Assembly (NCBI GenBank): GCA_964655115.1
Contig: CAZZKM010000020.1
Coordinates: 1-20,557, forward strand
Direction: 5' to 3'
DNA: 20,557 nucleotides
Origin: ATZT02 sp964655115
GTDB taxonomy: Bacteria > Actinomycetota > Actinomycetes > S36-B12 > UBA5976
Shown: in pieces, positions 1-7,467 of the stretch
Layout: the number at the start of each line of letters is the position of its first letter
Position numbering within the stretch: position 1 is the stretch's first letter
Program-made: the position numbers and the translations under genes
Notes under the pieces: model-generated
Seen by the model: only the letters and a program-made list of their open reading frames with translations
What the model was told of the DNA's origin: nothing
Database searches by the model: none

Positions 1-109
1 CTTTTGCTTTTGGTTCTATTTTTTTAATCGTTTTTCGTAGTTTTATTAAAGTTGATTTTTGTGGTTCAGGTAAACTCTTTAAATACTTATCAACGAGTAT
101 TTTCGACAT
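1..109 (-). CDS. DUF1801-family protein, N-terminal part only
   Basis: An ATG at 109 on the minus strand opens a frame that stays open to the window edge (36 full codons). The product begins MSKILVDKYLKSLPEPQ and continues with a lysine-rich helix. The opening V-D-x-Y-x-x-x-L-P-E-P-Q is the typical start of DUF1801 (YdhG-like, sometimes called iron-chaperone) proteins. The start follows the MOSC stop codon by one base, and AGGA lies 7 bases before the ATG, inside the end of the MOSC gene, so the two are almost certainly co-translated. The 3' end lies outside the window. The family has no firmly established biochemical role, so none is assigned here. Confidence 0.7.
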   Translation of the reverse strand, partial: MSKILVDKYLKSLPEPQKSTLIKLRKTIKKIEPKAK

Positions 110-110
110 T

Positions 111-746
111 TTAAATTCCTAGAGCTATTTTTTCTGACCAGTCTTTAAATTTAGGTGCTAGTCCTGGTATTTTATTTATTAAATTAATTTTAGATCTTTC
201 TCCACTTTTGGCATCAAATAAATCTCTTATGGTTATGCCATGGGTTGGGATATCAAAAATTTCTATTGGGTTATTTTCTTCAACATAACCTTCTTCTAAT
301 ATTCTTAAATAAGCACCAGGGCGCATTGCTTGAGTAAATTCTTTAATCAAATTAGGTCTTTGCCAAAAGCCTTGGAACACTTTGCAAGGAATTCTTGGCA
401 TGGTTACTTGTAATGTTGTAGTACCAATTTTCCAAATTTCTCCAATAATGGCATTTGTGACATCTACTTTGCTAGTAGTTAGGTTTTCCCCAAATCTTCC
501 ATTGGCAATTTCTATTCCGATTTCTTTTTCCCACCAGTCAGCATCTTCTCTGGCATAGGCATAAACTGCTTGATCTTTTCCGCCGTGATTTTTTGTATCC
601 AAAACAAAATCACCTTCAACCCCGTCGTTTTCAATAGCAACCCGACCTAGTTTTGGTCTTTTATCGATACCAGTTTTTCCAACAGAACCAGACCATTCTT
701 CATAATGAATGATTGAAGTTACATTCACACTTAGTAACTTTTTCAT
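111..746 (-). CDS. MOSC-domain protein, YiiM-like
   Basis: The 211-residue product has the MOSC fold signature: G-D-F-V-L-D at about 45-50, H-G-G-K-D-Q-A-V-Y at 54-62, and the conserved cysteine in RIPCKVF (C121), which in this superfamily is the proposed sulfur or molybdenum-cofactor ligand. Length and motif layout fit stand-alone YiiM-type proteins, which in E. coli reduce N-hydroxylated bases and amines with molybdenum cofactor. Whether this protein has that substrate is inference. The ATG lies 3 bases after the glutamate dehydrogenase stop without a well-placed Shine-Dalgarno (a GGAG is about 15 bases away), which suggests translational coupling. It is the third gene of the ABC-F/gdh operon and is followed directly by the DUF1801 gene. 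Confidence 0.85.
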   Translation of the reverse strand: MKKLLSVNVTSIIHYEEWSGSVGKTGIDKRPKLGRVAIENDGVEGDFVLDTKNHGGKDQAVYAYAREDADWWEKEIGIEIANGRFGENLTTSKVDVTNAIIGEIWKIGTTTLQVTMPRIPCKVFQGFWQRPNLIKEFTQAMRPGAYLRILEEGYVEENNPIEIFDIPTHGITIRDLFDAKSGERSKINLINKIPGLAPKFKDWSEKIALGI

Positions 747-749
747 TTC

Positions 750-1991
750 TTACAACAAATCTCCACGAAGTTTAAATGCTGTAGCAACTCTTTCAACAGA
801 CACCACAAAAGCTGCTGTTCTTAAATCTGTGCCGTATTTGTTTGCTGCTTCCCAAGTTGAATCAAAAGCAATTTTCATTCTGGTGTCTAATTCGTTTCTA
901 AATCTTTCAATAGGCCATCTAAATTCTTGAATATTTTGAGTCCATTCAAAATATGAACCCATTACACCTCCAGCATTTGCCAAAATATCTGGCACAACTA
1001 CTACTCCTCTTTTTTGTAAAGCCTGATCAGCTTCTAGAGTCAAAGGTTGGTTAGCGCCTTCTACAATTATTTTTGCTTGAATTTTTTCATGATTTGTTTC
1101 ATTTATCACTCCACCAAGTGCTGCAGGAATCAATAGATCACAATCCATGGTTAAAATTTCATCATTTGAAACATCTTTTCCATCTTTAATATCTGAAACT
1201 TTTTTGTATTTTTCAACTATTTCTTTAACGTTAAATCCTTTATCATTTACTTTTCCACCTGAAACATCTGCAAGACCAACAACTTTCATTCCTGCTTCTT
1301 GAGCAGCTAATGCTGCATAAATTCCCACATTTCCAAATCCTTGAATGGCAACTCTAATTTGGTTTTTATCTTTTTTTAATTTCTCTAAAGCACCAACTGC
1401 TACCCCAATTACGCCTCGACCTGTTGCTTCTTCTCTTCCTGGAGCTCCAAATAAACCAATTGGTTTTCCAGTAACTACCGCTGGAGAAAATCCATTTATT
1501 CTTTGATATTCATCCATAATCCAAGCCATAGTTTGAGCATTAGTGCCCATGTCTGGTGCTGGCACATCTCTATGTGGTCCCAAAATATTTACCATTGTTC
1601 TAGTCCAGCGTCTGGTTACTTCTTCTTTTTCTCTAATAGTTAAAGAATTTGGATCAACAGTTACTCCACCTTTACCGCCACCAAATGGCACATCAACAAG
1701 GGCTGTTTTCCAAGTCATCAAACTAGCTAATGCTCTTACTTCATCTAGATCAACTGATTGGTGATATCTAATGCCACCTTTTCTAGGACCTCTGGCAGAT
1801 GAATGTTGCACCCGATAACCAGTTAAAACATCAATGCCACCTGATTCTCGTCTTAATGGAATTGAAATTATTAATTCACGTTCAGATGTGGAAAATGCTT
1901 CAATGAAATCTTTAGATAACTTAAGTAATTCACCTGCGCGATAAACATACGCATTTACTTCTGCAAGTGCACTAACGCCTTTGTTATGCAT
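750..1991 (-). CDS. gdh: glutamate dehydrogenase (Glu/Leu/Phe/Val dehydrogenase family)
   Basis: The 413-residue enzyme interconverts glutamate and 2-oxoglutarate plus ammonium in the cytoplasm. The substrate domain carries KGGIRYH (K71), MTWKTAL (K95) and PFGGGKGGV with the catalytic lysine K107, then PAPDMGTN (144-151). The Rossmann domain carries GFGNVG (218-223) with D242 at the end of the second strand. NAG GVMGSYFEW near the C terminus completes the family pattern. The length fits the hexameric short GDH type of about 415 residues. Coenzyme preference cannot be settled by eye. The ATG has AAGGA about 6 bases upstream. It follows the ABC-F stop by 28 bases and precedes the MOSC gene by 3, so it is an internal operon gene with no visible promoter of its own. 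Confidence 0.93.
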   Translation of the reverse strand: MHNKGVSALAEVNAYVYRAGELLKLSKDFIEAFSTSERELIISIPLRRESGGIDVLTGYRVQHSSARGPRKGGIRYHQSVDLDEVRALASLMTWKTALVDVPFGGGKGGVTVDPNSLTIREKEEVTRRWTRTMVNILGPHRDVPAPDMGTNAQTMAWIMDEYQRINGFSPAVVTGKPIGLFGAPGREEATGRGVIGVAVGALEKLKKDKNQIRVAIQGFGNVGIYAALAAQEAGMKVVGLADVSGGKVNDKGFNVKEIVEKYKKVSDIKDGKDVSNDEILTMDCDLLIPAALGGVINETNHEKIQAKIIVEGANQPLTLEADQALQKRGVVVVPDILANAGGVMGSYFEWTQNIQEFRWPIERFRNELDTRMKIAFDSTWEAANKYGTDLRTAAFVVSVERVATAFKLRGDLL

Positions 1992-2019
1992 CTTTTTTCC
2001 TTTTTCTTATATCTCTATC

Positions 2020-3648
2020 TTAAGTCCAAACTGGCTCTTGAACTTCTTTAACGTTACCTTCTTGGTCCAAAAGAAAGAATCGATCAAAATTTTGTACAAA
2101 CCATCTATCGTGGGTCACTGTTAAAACAGTTCCATCAAATGCATCTAAAGCAGCCTCTAAAGCTTCACTACTTGTTATATCTAAGTTATCTGTTGGTTCA
2201 TCAAGTAATAAAAGTGTTGCGCCAGAAAGTTCGAGTAAACAGATTTGAAATCTTGCCTGCTGCCCACCAGATAAAGTTAAGAATAATTGATCAGCTTGCG
2301 CACCCAATCCATATCTAGACAATGTGCCAACGGCAGCATTTATTTGTAAAGATTTTTCTTCCCACAAAATTTCAGTTAAAGTTTTTCTACTCCACTCAGG
2401 ATGATCATGAGTTTGAGCAAACCAACCTGGAACAACTCTGGAACCTAATTTCCAATTTCCAGAATGTTTCACTGTTTCATCTCCTCCCAAAAGTCTTAAA
2501 AAGTGGGATTTACCTGTGCCATTGCCACCTAAGAATGCAACTCGTTCTCCATAAAAAAGTTCCAAGTCAAAAGGTTTAGTTAAATTGGTTAACTCTAAAT
2601 CTTTGCAAACAATTGCTCTAACTGCAGTTCTGCCACCTTTTAATCTCATTTTTAATTTTTGAGGAGGTGGCGGTGCTTGTGGAGCACCTGCTTCTTCAAA
2701 TCTTTTTAATCTTGTTTGCATGGCTCTATATTTAGGAGCCATTGCTGGAGATGATTTTGTTTGCATGTGAAGTGTTTGAACTAAATCTTTTAATCTTTGA
2801 TGCTCTTCTTCCCAACGTTTAGTTAATTCTGCTAAACGATCATGTCTTTCTTGTCTTGCCTCATAATAAGTTCCAAAACCTTTTCCATGAACCCAAGCAG
2901 TTCCACCTTCAATAGTGATAATTCGATCTGCAGCTCTAGTTAAAAGAGTTCGATCATGGCTAATAAGAAGAATTGTTTTCATAGATTGTTTTAATTGATC
3001 TTCGAGCCAATTTTTTGCTGGCACATCTAAATAGTTATCTGGTTCATCTAGCAATAAAACTTGATCTGGTCCTCTAAGCAGTGCCTCAAGAATTAATCTT
3101 TTTGCTTGGCCTCCAGATAAAGTTTTTAATTCTCGGAATTTACATTTTTCATAATCCATTTTTATTGCTTCTTGGCAGCACACATCCCATAAAGTTTCAT
3201 TCTCATAACCACCTGCATCTGCGTACTCTGCTAAAGCATGGGCATATTTCATTTGTACTTCTTCACTGTCATCTTCCATAAGCGCTAATTCATATTTTTC
3301 AACTTCTTTGATTGCTTCTTGAATTCTTTTTGGAGATACGACTTTCAAAGCATCTGCCACAGTTGCATTTAGTCCAAGAGAAGCTAATGCTGTGTCATGT
3401 TCTTCAACTTTTTTTGCAGCACCAGTTAAAAGCTGTGGCATAACTCCAAGGCCTCCAGAAACTGAAGTAGAACCTTCATCTGGAATTAAAACTCCGGTGA
3501 TGATTTTAAAAAGGGTTGATTTACCTGCTCCGTTATCGCCAACTAAAGCAGCAGTTATACCTTCTCCGACTCTGAAAGAAACATCATCAAAAAGTAATCG
3601 TCCCGTAGGCAGTCGATAGGCAATGCCATTTACTTCGATTGCACCCAA
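2020..3648 (-). CDS. ABC-F family ATPase, two ATP-binding domains
   Basis: The 542-residue soluble protein has two ABC domains and no membrane segments. Domain 1 has Walker A GDNGAGKS (37-44), signature LSGGQ (178-182), Walker B VLLLDE (197-202) and switch His231. Domain 2 has GGNGTGKS (374-381), LSGGQ (459-463), LLLLDEPTDNLD (479-490) and His513. They are joined by a charged helical linker at about 262-345, the ribosome-facing segment of ABC-F proteins, here with a run of four prolines near 327-330. ABC-F proteins act on the ribosome as translation factors or antibiotic-protection factors. This one does not look like EttA, and its exact role is unknown to me. The frame opens with TTG at 3648 behind AAGGA with a spacing of 6. 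It sits just downstream of the nrdJ terminator and leads the gdh/MOSC operon. Confidence 0.9.
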   Translation of the reverse strand: MGAIEVNGIAYRLPTGRLLFDDVSFRVGEGITAALVGDNGAGKSTLFKIITGVLIPDEGSTSVSGGLGVMPQLLTGAAKKVEEHDTALASLGLNATVADALKVVSPKRIQEAIKEVEKYELALMEDDSEEVQMKYAHALAEYADAGGYENETLWDVCCQEAIKMDYEKCKFRELKTLSGGQAKRLILEALLRGPDQVLLLDEPDNYLDVPAKNWLEDQLKQSMKTILLISHDRTLLTRAADRIITIEGGTAWVHGKGFGTYYEARQERHDRLAELTKRWEEEHQRLKDLVQTLHMQTKSSPAMAPKYRAMQTRLKRFEEAGAPQAPPPPQKLKMRLKGGRTAVRAIVCKDLELTNLTKPFDLELFYGERVAFLGGNGTGKSHFLRLLGGDETVKHSGNWKLGSRVVPGWFAQTHDHPEWSRKTLTEILWEEKSLQINAAVGTLSRYGLGAQADQLFLTLSGGQQARFQICLLELSGATLLLLDEPTDNLDITSSEALEAALDAFDGTVLTVTHDRWFVQNFDRFFLLDQEGNVKEVQEPVWT

Positions 3649-3674
3649 TTTTTATCCTTTTTCCAACACATAAA

Positions 3675-3700
3675 AAGGCTGGGCTAAAAAGCCCAGCCTT
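3675..3700 (-). terminator. rho-independent terminator after nrdJ
   Basis: A perfect 10-bp stem (AAGGCTGGGC at 3675-3684 paired with GCCCAGCCTT at 3691-3700) has a 6-base loop. On the minus strand it is followed by a T run (TTTTTAT). It lies 22 bases after the nrdJ stop and 27 bases before the ABC-F start, so it separates the nrdRJ operon from the ABC-F/gdh operon. On the plus strand the stem is followed by AATAATTTTA, so activity in that direction would be weak and no plus-strand gene needs it. Confidence 0.92.
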
Positions 3701-3721
3701 AATAATTTTATCTATTTCGAT

Positions 3722-6511
3722 TTATGAACAACCACTTGTGTTGCCACAACCTTCGCAGACAAAGCATGAACCTGCCATACGCATTTTCACACCACAGGTC
3801 ATACAAAGTGGAGCATCTGATTTTAATCCGGTTAAAGATTCAAGAACTTCCATGGAAGATCTTGCTTCAGCACTTGTTTTTGTTTTTTCAACAACTGGCA
3901 AAGTTGTAGTTGGCACAAAATCTGTTGCAATAGTTTCACTTGGTGCATCATAAGTATCATTTACTGCTTTTTTTCTTTCTTCAGCAGTTTGAATTCCTAA
4001 GGCACTTCTATGATCTTCTGGAAGATAATCAAGAGCTAATCTTCTAAAGATGTAATCCATTACAGATTGAGCCATACGAATATCTTCATCATCTGTTAAG
4101 CCTGATGGTTCAAATCGCATGTTGGTGAACTTTTGAACATATTGTTCTAGAGGAACTCCGTATTGCAAACCAATTGAAACTGCAATTGAGAATGCATCCA
4201 TAATTCCTGCCAAAGTTGAACCTTGCTTGCTCATCTTTAGGAAAATTTCGCCTAATCTTCCATCTGGATAAGAAGATGTAGTCATGTAACCTTCAGCACC
4301 TGCTACTGCAAATGAGGTAGTTACTGATTGACGAGATTTTGGTAGACGTTGTCTAGCTGGTTTGTTAGCACTTGTTGGAGTTGAAGATGAATCTTCTTTA
4401 CTCTTTGCATCACTTAATGGTTGACCAACTTTGCAATTGTCGCGATAAATTGCCAAAGCTTTCAAACCTTGTTTCCAGCCTTGGTAATAAACCTCTTCAA
4501 CTTCTTCAACAGTTGCAGTTGAAGGCATGTTTACTGTTTTAGAAATTGCACCAGATAAGAATGGTTGTGCTGCTGCCATCATGCGCACATGTCCCATTGG
4601 TGAAATTGATCTAACACCCATTGCGCAATCAAAAACTGAATAATGTTCAGGTTTTAATCCTGGAGCATCAATTACATTTCCGTTTTCTGCAATGTATTCA
4701 ACAATTGCTTCTACTGTTTCTTCGGTGTAACCAAGACGACGTAGTGCTCTTGGAATTGTTTGGTTCACAATTTGCATTGATCCACCACCAACTAATTTTT
4801 TGAATTTAACTAGTGCTAAGTCAGGTTCAATACCAGTGGTATCGCAATCCATCATTAATCCAATAGTTCCTGTTGGAGCTAGCACACTTGCTTGTGCGTT
4901 ACGGTAACCGTTTTGTTCACCTAATTTGATTGCTTCTTGCCAAACATCTGTTGCTAATTGGTGAACTGAGCGATCTAATTCGCTATCAATTTTTACTGCA
5001 TCATTTGCTGCAGCATGTTTTCTGATTACGCGTTTATGTGCATCAGCATTTCTGGCATAACCAACATATGGTCCAACTACAGCTGCTAATTCTGCACTTC
5101 TCTTATAAGAAGTTCCAGTCATTAAAGAAGTAATCGAAGCAGCTAATGCTCTTCCTGCATCAGAATCGTATGCAAGTCCTAGTGCCATTAACAATGCACC
5201 AAGGTTTGCATAACCAATTCCTAGTTGGCGGAAATCTCTTGTGGTTTGACCGATTGCTGGAGTTGGGAAATCTGCAAATGAGATTGAAATTTCCATTGCA
5301 GTGATAACAAATTCAACTGTTTTCTTGAATTTATCTGCATCAAATGTGTCGTCATCTTTTAAGAACTTCATTAAGTTTAATGAAGCAAGGTTGCAAGATG
5401 AATTATCTAAATGCATGTATTCAGAACATGGATTAGAAGCATTAATGCGTCCTGTTTCTGGACTGGTGTGCCAATCATTAATTGTGGTGTCATATTGAAT
5501 TCCAGGATCAGCGCAAGCCCATGCTGCTTCTGACATTCTTCTAAACAGTTGTCTTGCATTTACTGTTTTTACACTTCGTCCGTCAACTCTTGCAGTTAAA
5601 TTGAAATCCTTATCGTTTTCATAAGCTTTCATGAAATCGTCAGAAACTCTTACAGAGTTGTTTGCGTTTTGATATTGCACAGAAATGATGTCCTTGCCAC
5701 CAAGATCCATATCAAAACCGGCATCTCTTAAAGCACGAATTTTGTCTTCTTCACGAGCTTTTGTATCAATAAATTCTTCGATATCTGGATGATCGATATC
5801 TAGCACAACCATTTTTGCAGCACGTCTGGTTGCACCACCGGATTTAATTGTTCCAGCAGATGCATCTGCACCGCGCATAAATGAAACTGGTCCAGAAGCT
5901 GTTCCACCTGAAGAAAGTAATTCATTTGCTCCGCGGATTCTAGAAAGATTTACTCCACTTCCAGATCCACCTTTGAAAATTACGCCTTCTTCTTTGTACC
6001 AGTTAAGAATTGAATCAATTGAATCTTCAACTGCCAAAATAAAACATGCACTTACTTGTTGTGGTGCACTTGTTCCAACGTTGAACCAAACTGGTGAGTT
6101 AAATGAAAATACTTGATGTAACAACATGTAAGTAAGTTCTTCTTCAAATATTTTTGCATCATTGTCTGATCCAAAATAACCGCCAGCTTTTCCAGCTTTC
6201 GTATAAGTTAAAACTACGCGATCAATTAATTGTTTTAATGACCATTCACGATTGTCATGACCTACTGCACCACGGAAATATTTTGTGGTCACAATTGTTG
6301 AAGCATTTACAGACCAGAAATCTGGAAATTCTGTACCTTTTTGTTCGAAAACAACTTCACCTGTTTTCCAATTGTTTTGCACTACATCGCGGCGTTCCCA
6401 TTTCACATCGTCATATGGGTGCACACCGTCTTTCGTGAATACTCTTTGCATTGAAATGCCGCGAGCATTCTTGCGACCGGACTTGAAGGCACCGCTTAAT
6501 GTATCTGTCAT
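3722..6511 (-). CDS. nrdJ: class II (adenosylcobalamin-dependent) ribonucleotide reductase
   Basis: The 929-residue NrdJ reduces ribonucleotides to deoxyribonucleotides using a radical generated from coenzyme B12, so it needs neither oxygen nor a separate radical subunit. The catalytic set is visible: redox cysteines C156 (SACFIL) and C373 (SSCNLASLN), and the finger-loop motif N-P-C-S-E with N360, thiyl-radical C362 and E364. A cysteine-rich tail (903-929: C903, C906, C916, C919, C922, C928) matches the C-terminal zinc-ribbon/thiol-shuttle region of long NrdJ proteins. I see no intein insertion. The ATG at 6511 has AAGGA about 9 bases upstream. The gene follows nrdR by 42 bases in one operon and ends at a strong terminator. 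Control is expected through NrdR and possibly DnaA at the operon promoter. Confidence 0.97.
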   Translation of the reverse strand: MTDTLSGAFKSGRKNARGISMQRVFTKDGVHPYDDVKWERRDVVQNNWKTGEVVFEQKGTEFPDFWSVNASTIVTTKYFRGAVGHDNREWSLKQLIDRVVLTYTKAGKAGGYFGSDNDAKIFEEELTYMLLHQVFSFNSPVWFNVGTSAPQQVSACFILAVEDSIDSILNWYKEEGVIFKGGSGSGVNLSRIRGANELLSSGGTASGPVSFMRGADASAGTIKSGGATRRAAKMVVLDIDHPDIEEFIDTKAREEDKIRALRDAGFDMDLGGKDIISVQYQNANNSVRVSDDFMKAYENDKDFNLTARVDGRSVKTVNARQLFRRMSEAAWACADPGIQYDTTINDWHTSPETGRINASNPCSEYMHLDNSSCNLASLNLMKFLKDDDTFDADKFKKTVEFVITAMEISISFADFPTPAIGQTTRDFRQLGIGYANLGALLMALGLAYDSDAGRALAASITSLMTGTSYKRSAELAAVVGPYVGYARNADAHKRVIRKHAAANDAVKIDSELDRSVHQLATDVWQEAIKLGEQNGYRNAQASVLAPTGTIGLMMDCDTTGIEPDLALVKFKKLVGGGSMQIVNQTIPRALRRLGYTEETVEAIVEYIAENGNVIDAPGLKPEHYSVFDCAMGVRSISPMGHVRMMAAAQPFLSGAISKTVNMPSTATVEEVEEVYYQGWKQGLKALAIYRDNCKVGQPLSDAKSKEDSSSTPTSANKPARQRLPKSRQSVTTSFAVAGAEGYMTTSSYPDGRLGEIFLKMSKQGSTLAGIMDAFSIAVSIGLQYGVPLEQYVQKFTNMRFEPSGLTDDEDIRMAQSVMDYIFRRLALDYLPEDHRSALGIQTAEERKKAVNDTYDAPSETIATDFVPTTTLPVVEKTKTSAEARSSMEVLESLTGLKSDAPLCMTCGVKMRMAGSCFVCEGCGNTSGCS

Positions 6512-6553
6512 TTTATTTTTTCCTTTTATTTAAATTTTTGGATTTACTACTGG

Positions 6554-7069
6554 CTACTTCTCTGAGCCGTCCTCGACGCTTTTGTCATCGTTTTTGGCAA
6601 TAGCGACGGCGACGTCCCCGAGTTCTCGAGCTGTGCGAAGTAATGAAATCTCTGATTCGAAATCTTCTAAAGATTCGAAAGAGCGATACACACTCGCGAA
6701 ACGCAAATAAGCAACTTCATCTAATTCACGAAGTGGAGCAAGAGTTGCAAGCCCTACTTCATGTGAATCAACTGCAGCTGCACCAGATGCGCGTACGGTT
6801 TCTTCTACTTTCTGTGCCAATAAAGCCAAGTCATCTTCACTGACTGGTCTTCCTTGACATGCTTTTCTTAAACCACTTACAACTTTGCTTCTTGAAAATG
6901 GTTCTACTACTCCACTTCTTTTCACAACACTTAATGTTGCAACTTCTAAAGTGGTGAATCTTCGATCGCATTCAGGACATTGACGACGACGTCTAATTGC
7001 TGAACCGTCATCGTTAACTCTTGAATCAACAACTCTTGAATCTGAGTGGCGGCAAAAAGGACAGAACAA
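6554..7069 (-). CDS. nrdR: transcriptional repressor NrdR (zinc ribbon + ATP-cone)
   Basis: The 171-residue protein senses nucleotide levels and represses ribonucleotide reductase genes. The N-terminal zinc ribbon has C3-P-F-C6 and C31-P-E-C34, with the basic stretch IRRRRQ between them that contacts DNA. An ATP-cone domain follows at about 49-139. The tail is acidic and slightly longer than in the usual 150-residue family members. The start is TTG at 7069. It is chosen because translation gives the family's M-x-C-P-x-C opening and because GAGGAG (7078-7083) lies exactly 8 bases upstream. No in-frame ATG gives the zinc ribbon. Its partner gene nrdJ follows. The 3' third of the gene is noticeably GC-richer than its neighbours. 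Confidence 0.97.
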   Translation of the reverse strand: MFCPFCRHSDSRVVDSRVNDDGSAIRRRRQCPECDRRFTTLEVATLSVVKRSGVVEPFSRSKVVSGLRKACQGRPVSEDDLALLAQKVEETVRASGAAAVDSHEVGLATLAPLRELDEVAYLRFASVYRSFESLEDFESEISLLRTARELGDVAVAIAKNDDKSVEDGSEK

Positions 7070-7093
7070 TGCCCAGACTCCTCTTCAAGTAGA

Positions 7094-7170
7094 TGTGTAT
7101 AACCCTGGTTTTCGCCCTGTGGATAACTGGCTTATGGCCTTCGTCTTTTGGGCTAATCTGCTGTGGAAAA
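7094..7170 (-). promoter_or_regulatory. cluster of three DnaA boxes upstream of nrdR
   Basis: Three nonamers match the DnaA-box pattern TTWTNCACA without mismatch, all on the minus strand: TTATACACA at 7094-7102, TTATCCACA (the classical strong box) at 7118-7126 and TTTTCCACA at 7162-7170. The spacings are 24 and 44 bases. The pattern is expected only about once or twice in a window this size, so three in 77 bases in one direction is unlikely to be chance. No dnaA or dnaN gene is near, so regulation of nrdRJ is more likely than an origin. Confidence 0.65.
7096..7123 (-). promoter_or_regulatory. putative nrdRJ promoter embedded in DnaA boxes
   Basis: On the minus strand TCCACA (7123-7118, 4 of 6 matches to the -35 consensus) and TATACA (7101-7096, 4 of 6 to the -10) are 16 bases apart. 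Initiation would fall near 7089, giving a leader of about 20 bases that contains the nrdR Shine-Dalgarno at 7078-7083. Both hexamers lie inside DnaA-box sequences. The fit to the TTG start supports the assignment, but the hexamers alone are only moderate matches. Confidence 0.5.
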
Positions 7171-7171
7171 C

Positions 7172-7187
7172 TTGGGGTTAACCCCAA
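7172..7187. repeat. 16-bp perfect palindrome TTGGGGTTAACCCCAA
   Basis: The inverted repeat has 8-bp arms with no spacer, immediately next to the outermost DnaA box (7162-7170). It has the size and symmetry of a dimeric regulator's operator and is too compact for a terminator. No regulator can be named for it. Confidence 0.5.
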
Positions 7188-7228
7188 CCTATGGACATTT
7201 CTGCCATTTCCACCACAAGATGTAGTGC
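7182..7228. promoter_or_regulatory. putative tandem NrdR boxes
   Basis: CCACAAGATGTAGTGC at 7213-7228 fits the NrdR-box consensus (acaCwAcATaTaGtgt-like) at most core positions. A degenerate partner, CCCCAACCTATGGACA at 7182-7197, matches about 9 of 16 positions and starts exactly 31 bases away, which is the three-helical-turn spacing usual for NrdR box pairs. The site is about 125-140 bases upstream of the promoter suggested here, farther than typical, so it may serve a second upstream promoter. Control of nrdRJ by its own repressor is common in the family. Confidence 0.5.
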
Positions 7229-7461
7229 TACATTAGTACTTCGCTATGCGACATGCAACTACCGGGGGCATGTGTTTTGCGTTACCGGTGTGTCTGGAGT
7301 TACAGAAGTTGCGTTTTCGCAGGTCAAAGCCTTATTTCTCTACTTAACCAGATGAAATACACGGCGTGTTGCACCATTTAAGGCGTGTTGAAAAGGAATT
7401 AATCACAAATTAATCCAGAAACTACTAACCAAATAAGTCCTTGGGCATATAAGGTCATGGC
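7229..7461. other. GC-richer intergenic stretch, no gene recognised
   Basis: This is the remainder of the 392-base gap between nrdR and the MFS gene. Local GC reaches about 53% (7261-7320), well above the surroundings. It contains the inverted pair ACATGC/GCATGT at 7251-7256 and 7268-7273 and a direct repeat at 7363-7390. The only open frame of note is a 33-codon ATG frame at 7246-7347 without a Shine-Dalgarno or a recognisable product, so it is not called. I saw no tRNA, no cobalamin riboswitch core and no other riboswitch I recognise. In many actinobacteria lexA lies divergent to nrdR, but no lexA coding remnant is visible here. Confidence 0.5.
7363..7390 (+). repeat. direct repeat GGCGTGTTG x2, 19-base period
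   Basis: GGCGTGTTG occurs at 7363-7371 and again, preceded by an A-rich spacer, at 7382-7390. The copies are 19 bases apart, close to two helical turns, and lie about 70-100 bases upstream of the MFS start. They could be half-sites for an activator or repressor of the MFS gene. Two copies alone are weak evidence. Confidence 0.35.
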
Positions 7462-7467
7462 ATGACC
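7453..7467. repeat. palindrome GGTCATGGCATGACC over the MFS start
   Basis: Perfect 7-bp arms flank a single central base, spanning the ATG at 7462. In RNA it could pair the start codon. In DNA it could be an operator. The sequence TATAAG (7448-7453) just before it would, as a -10 element, place initiation within one or two bases of the ATG. Confidence 0.45.

Noticed and set aside
709..930. Plus-strand ORF across the MOSC/gdh junction
   Set aside because: It is a shadow of the well-supported minus-strand genes, with no family resemblance.
3639..3953. 104-codon plus-strand ORF through the nrdJ terminator and nrdJ tail
   Set aside because: It runs antisense through the nrdJ C-terminal cysteine region and the terminator hairpin and resembles nothing.
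7094..7228. Chromosomal replication origin (oriC)
   Set aside because: There are DnaA boxes, but no dnaA, dnaN, recF or gyrB nearby, no AT-rich unwinding region, and only three boxes. The promoter role for nrdRJ explains them better.
7246..7347. 33-codon ORF in the nrdR/MFS gap
   Set aside because: No Shine-Dalgarno, no recognisable motif and a length well within chance expectation.
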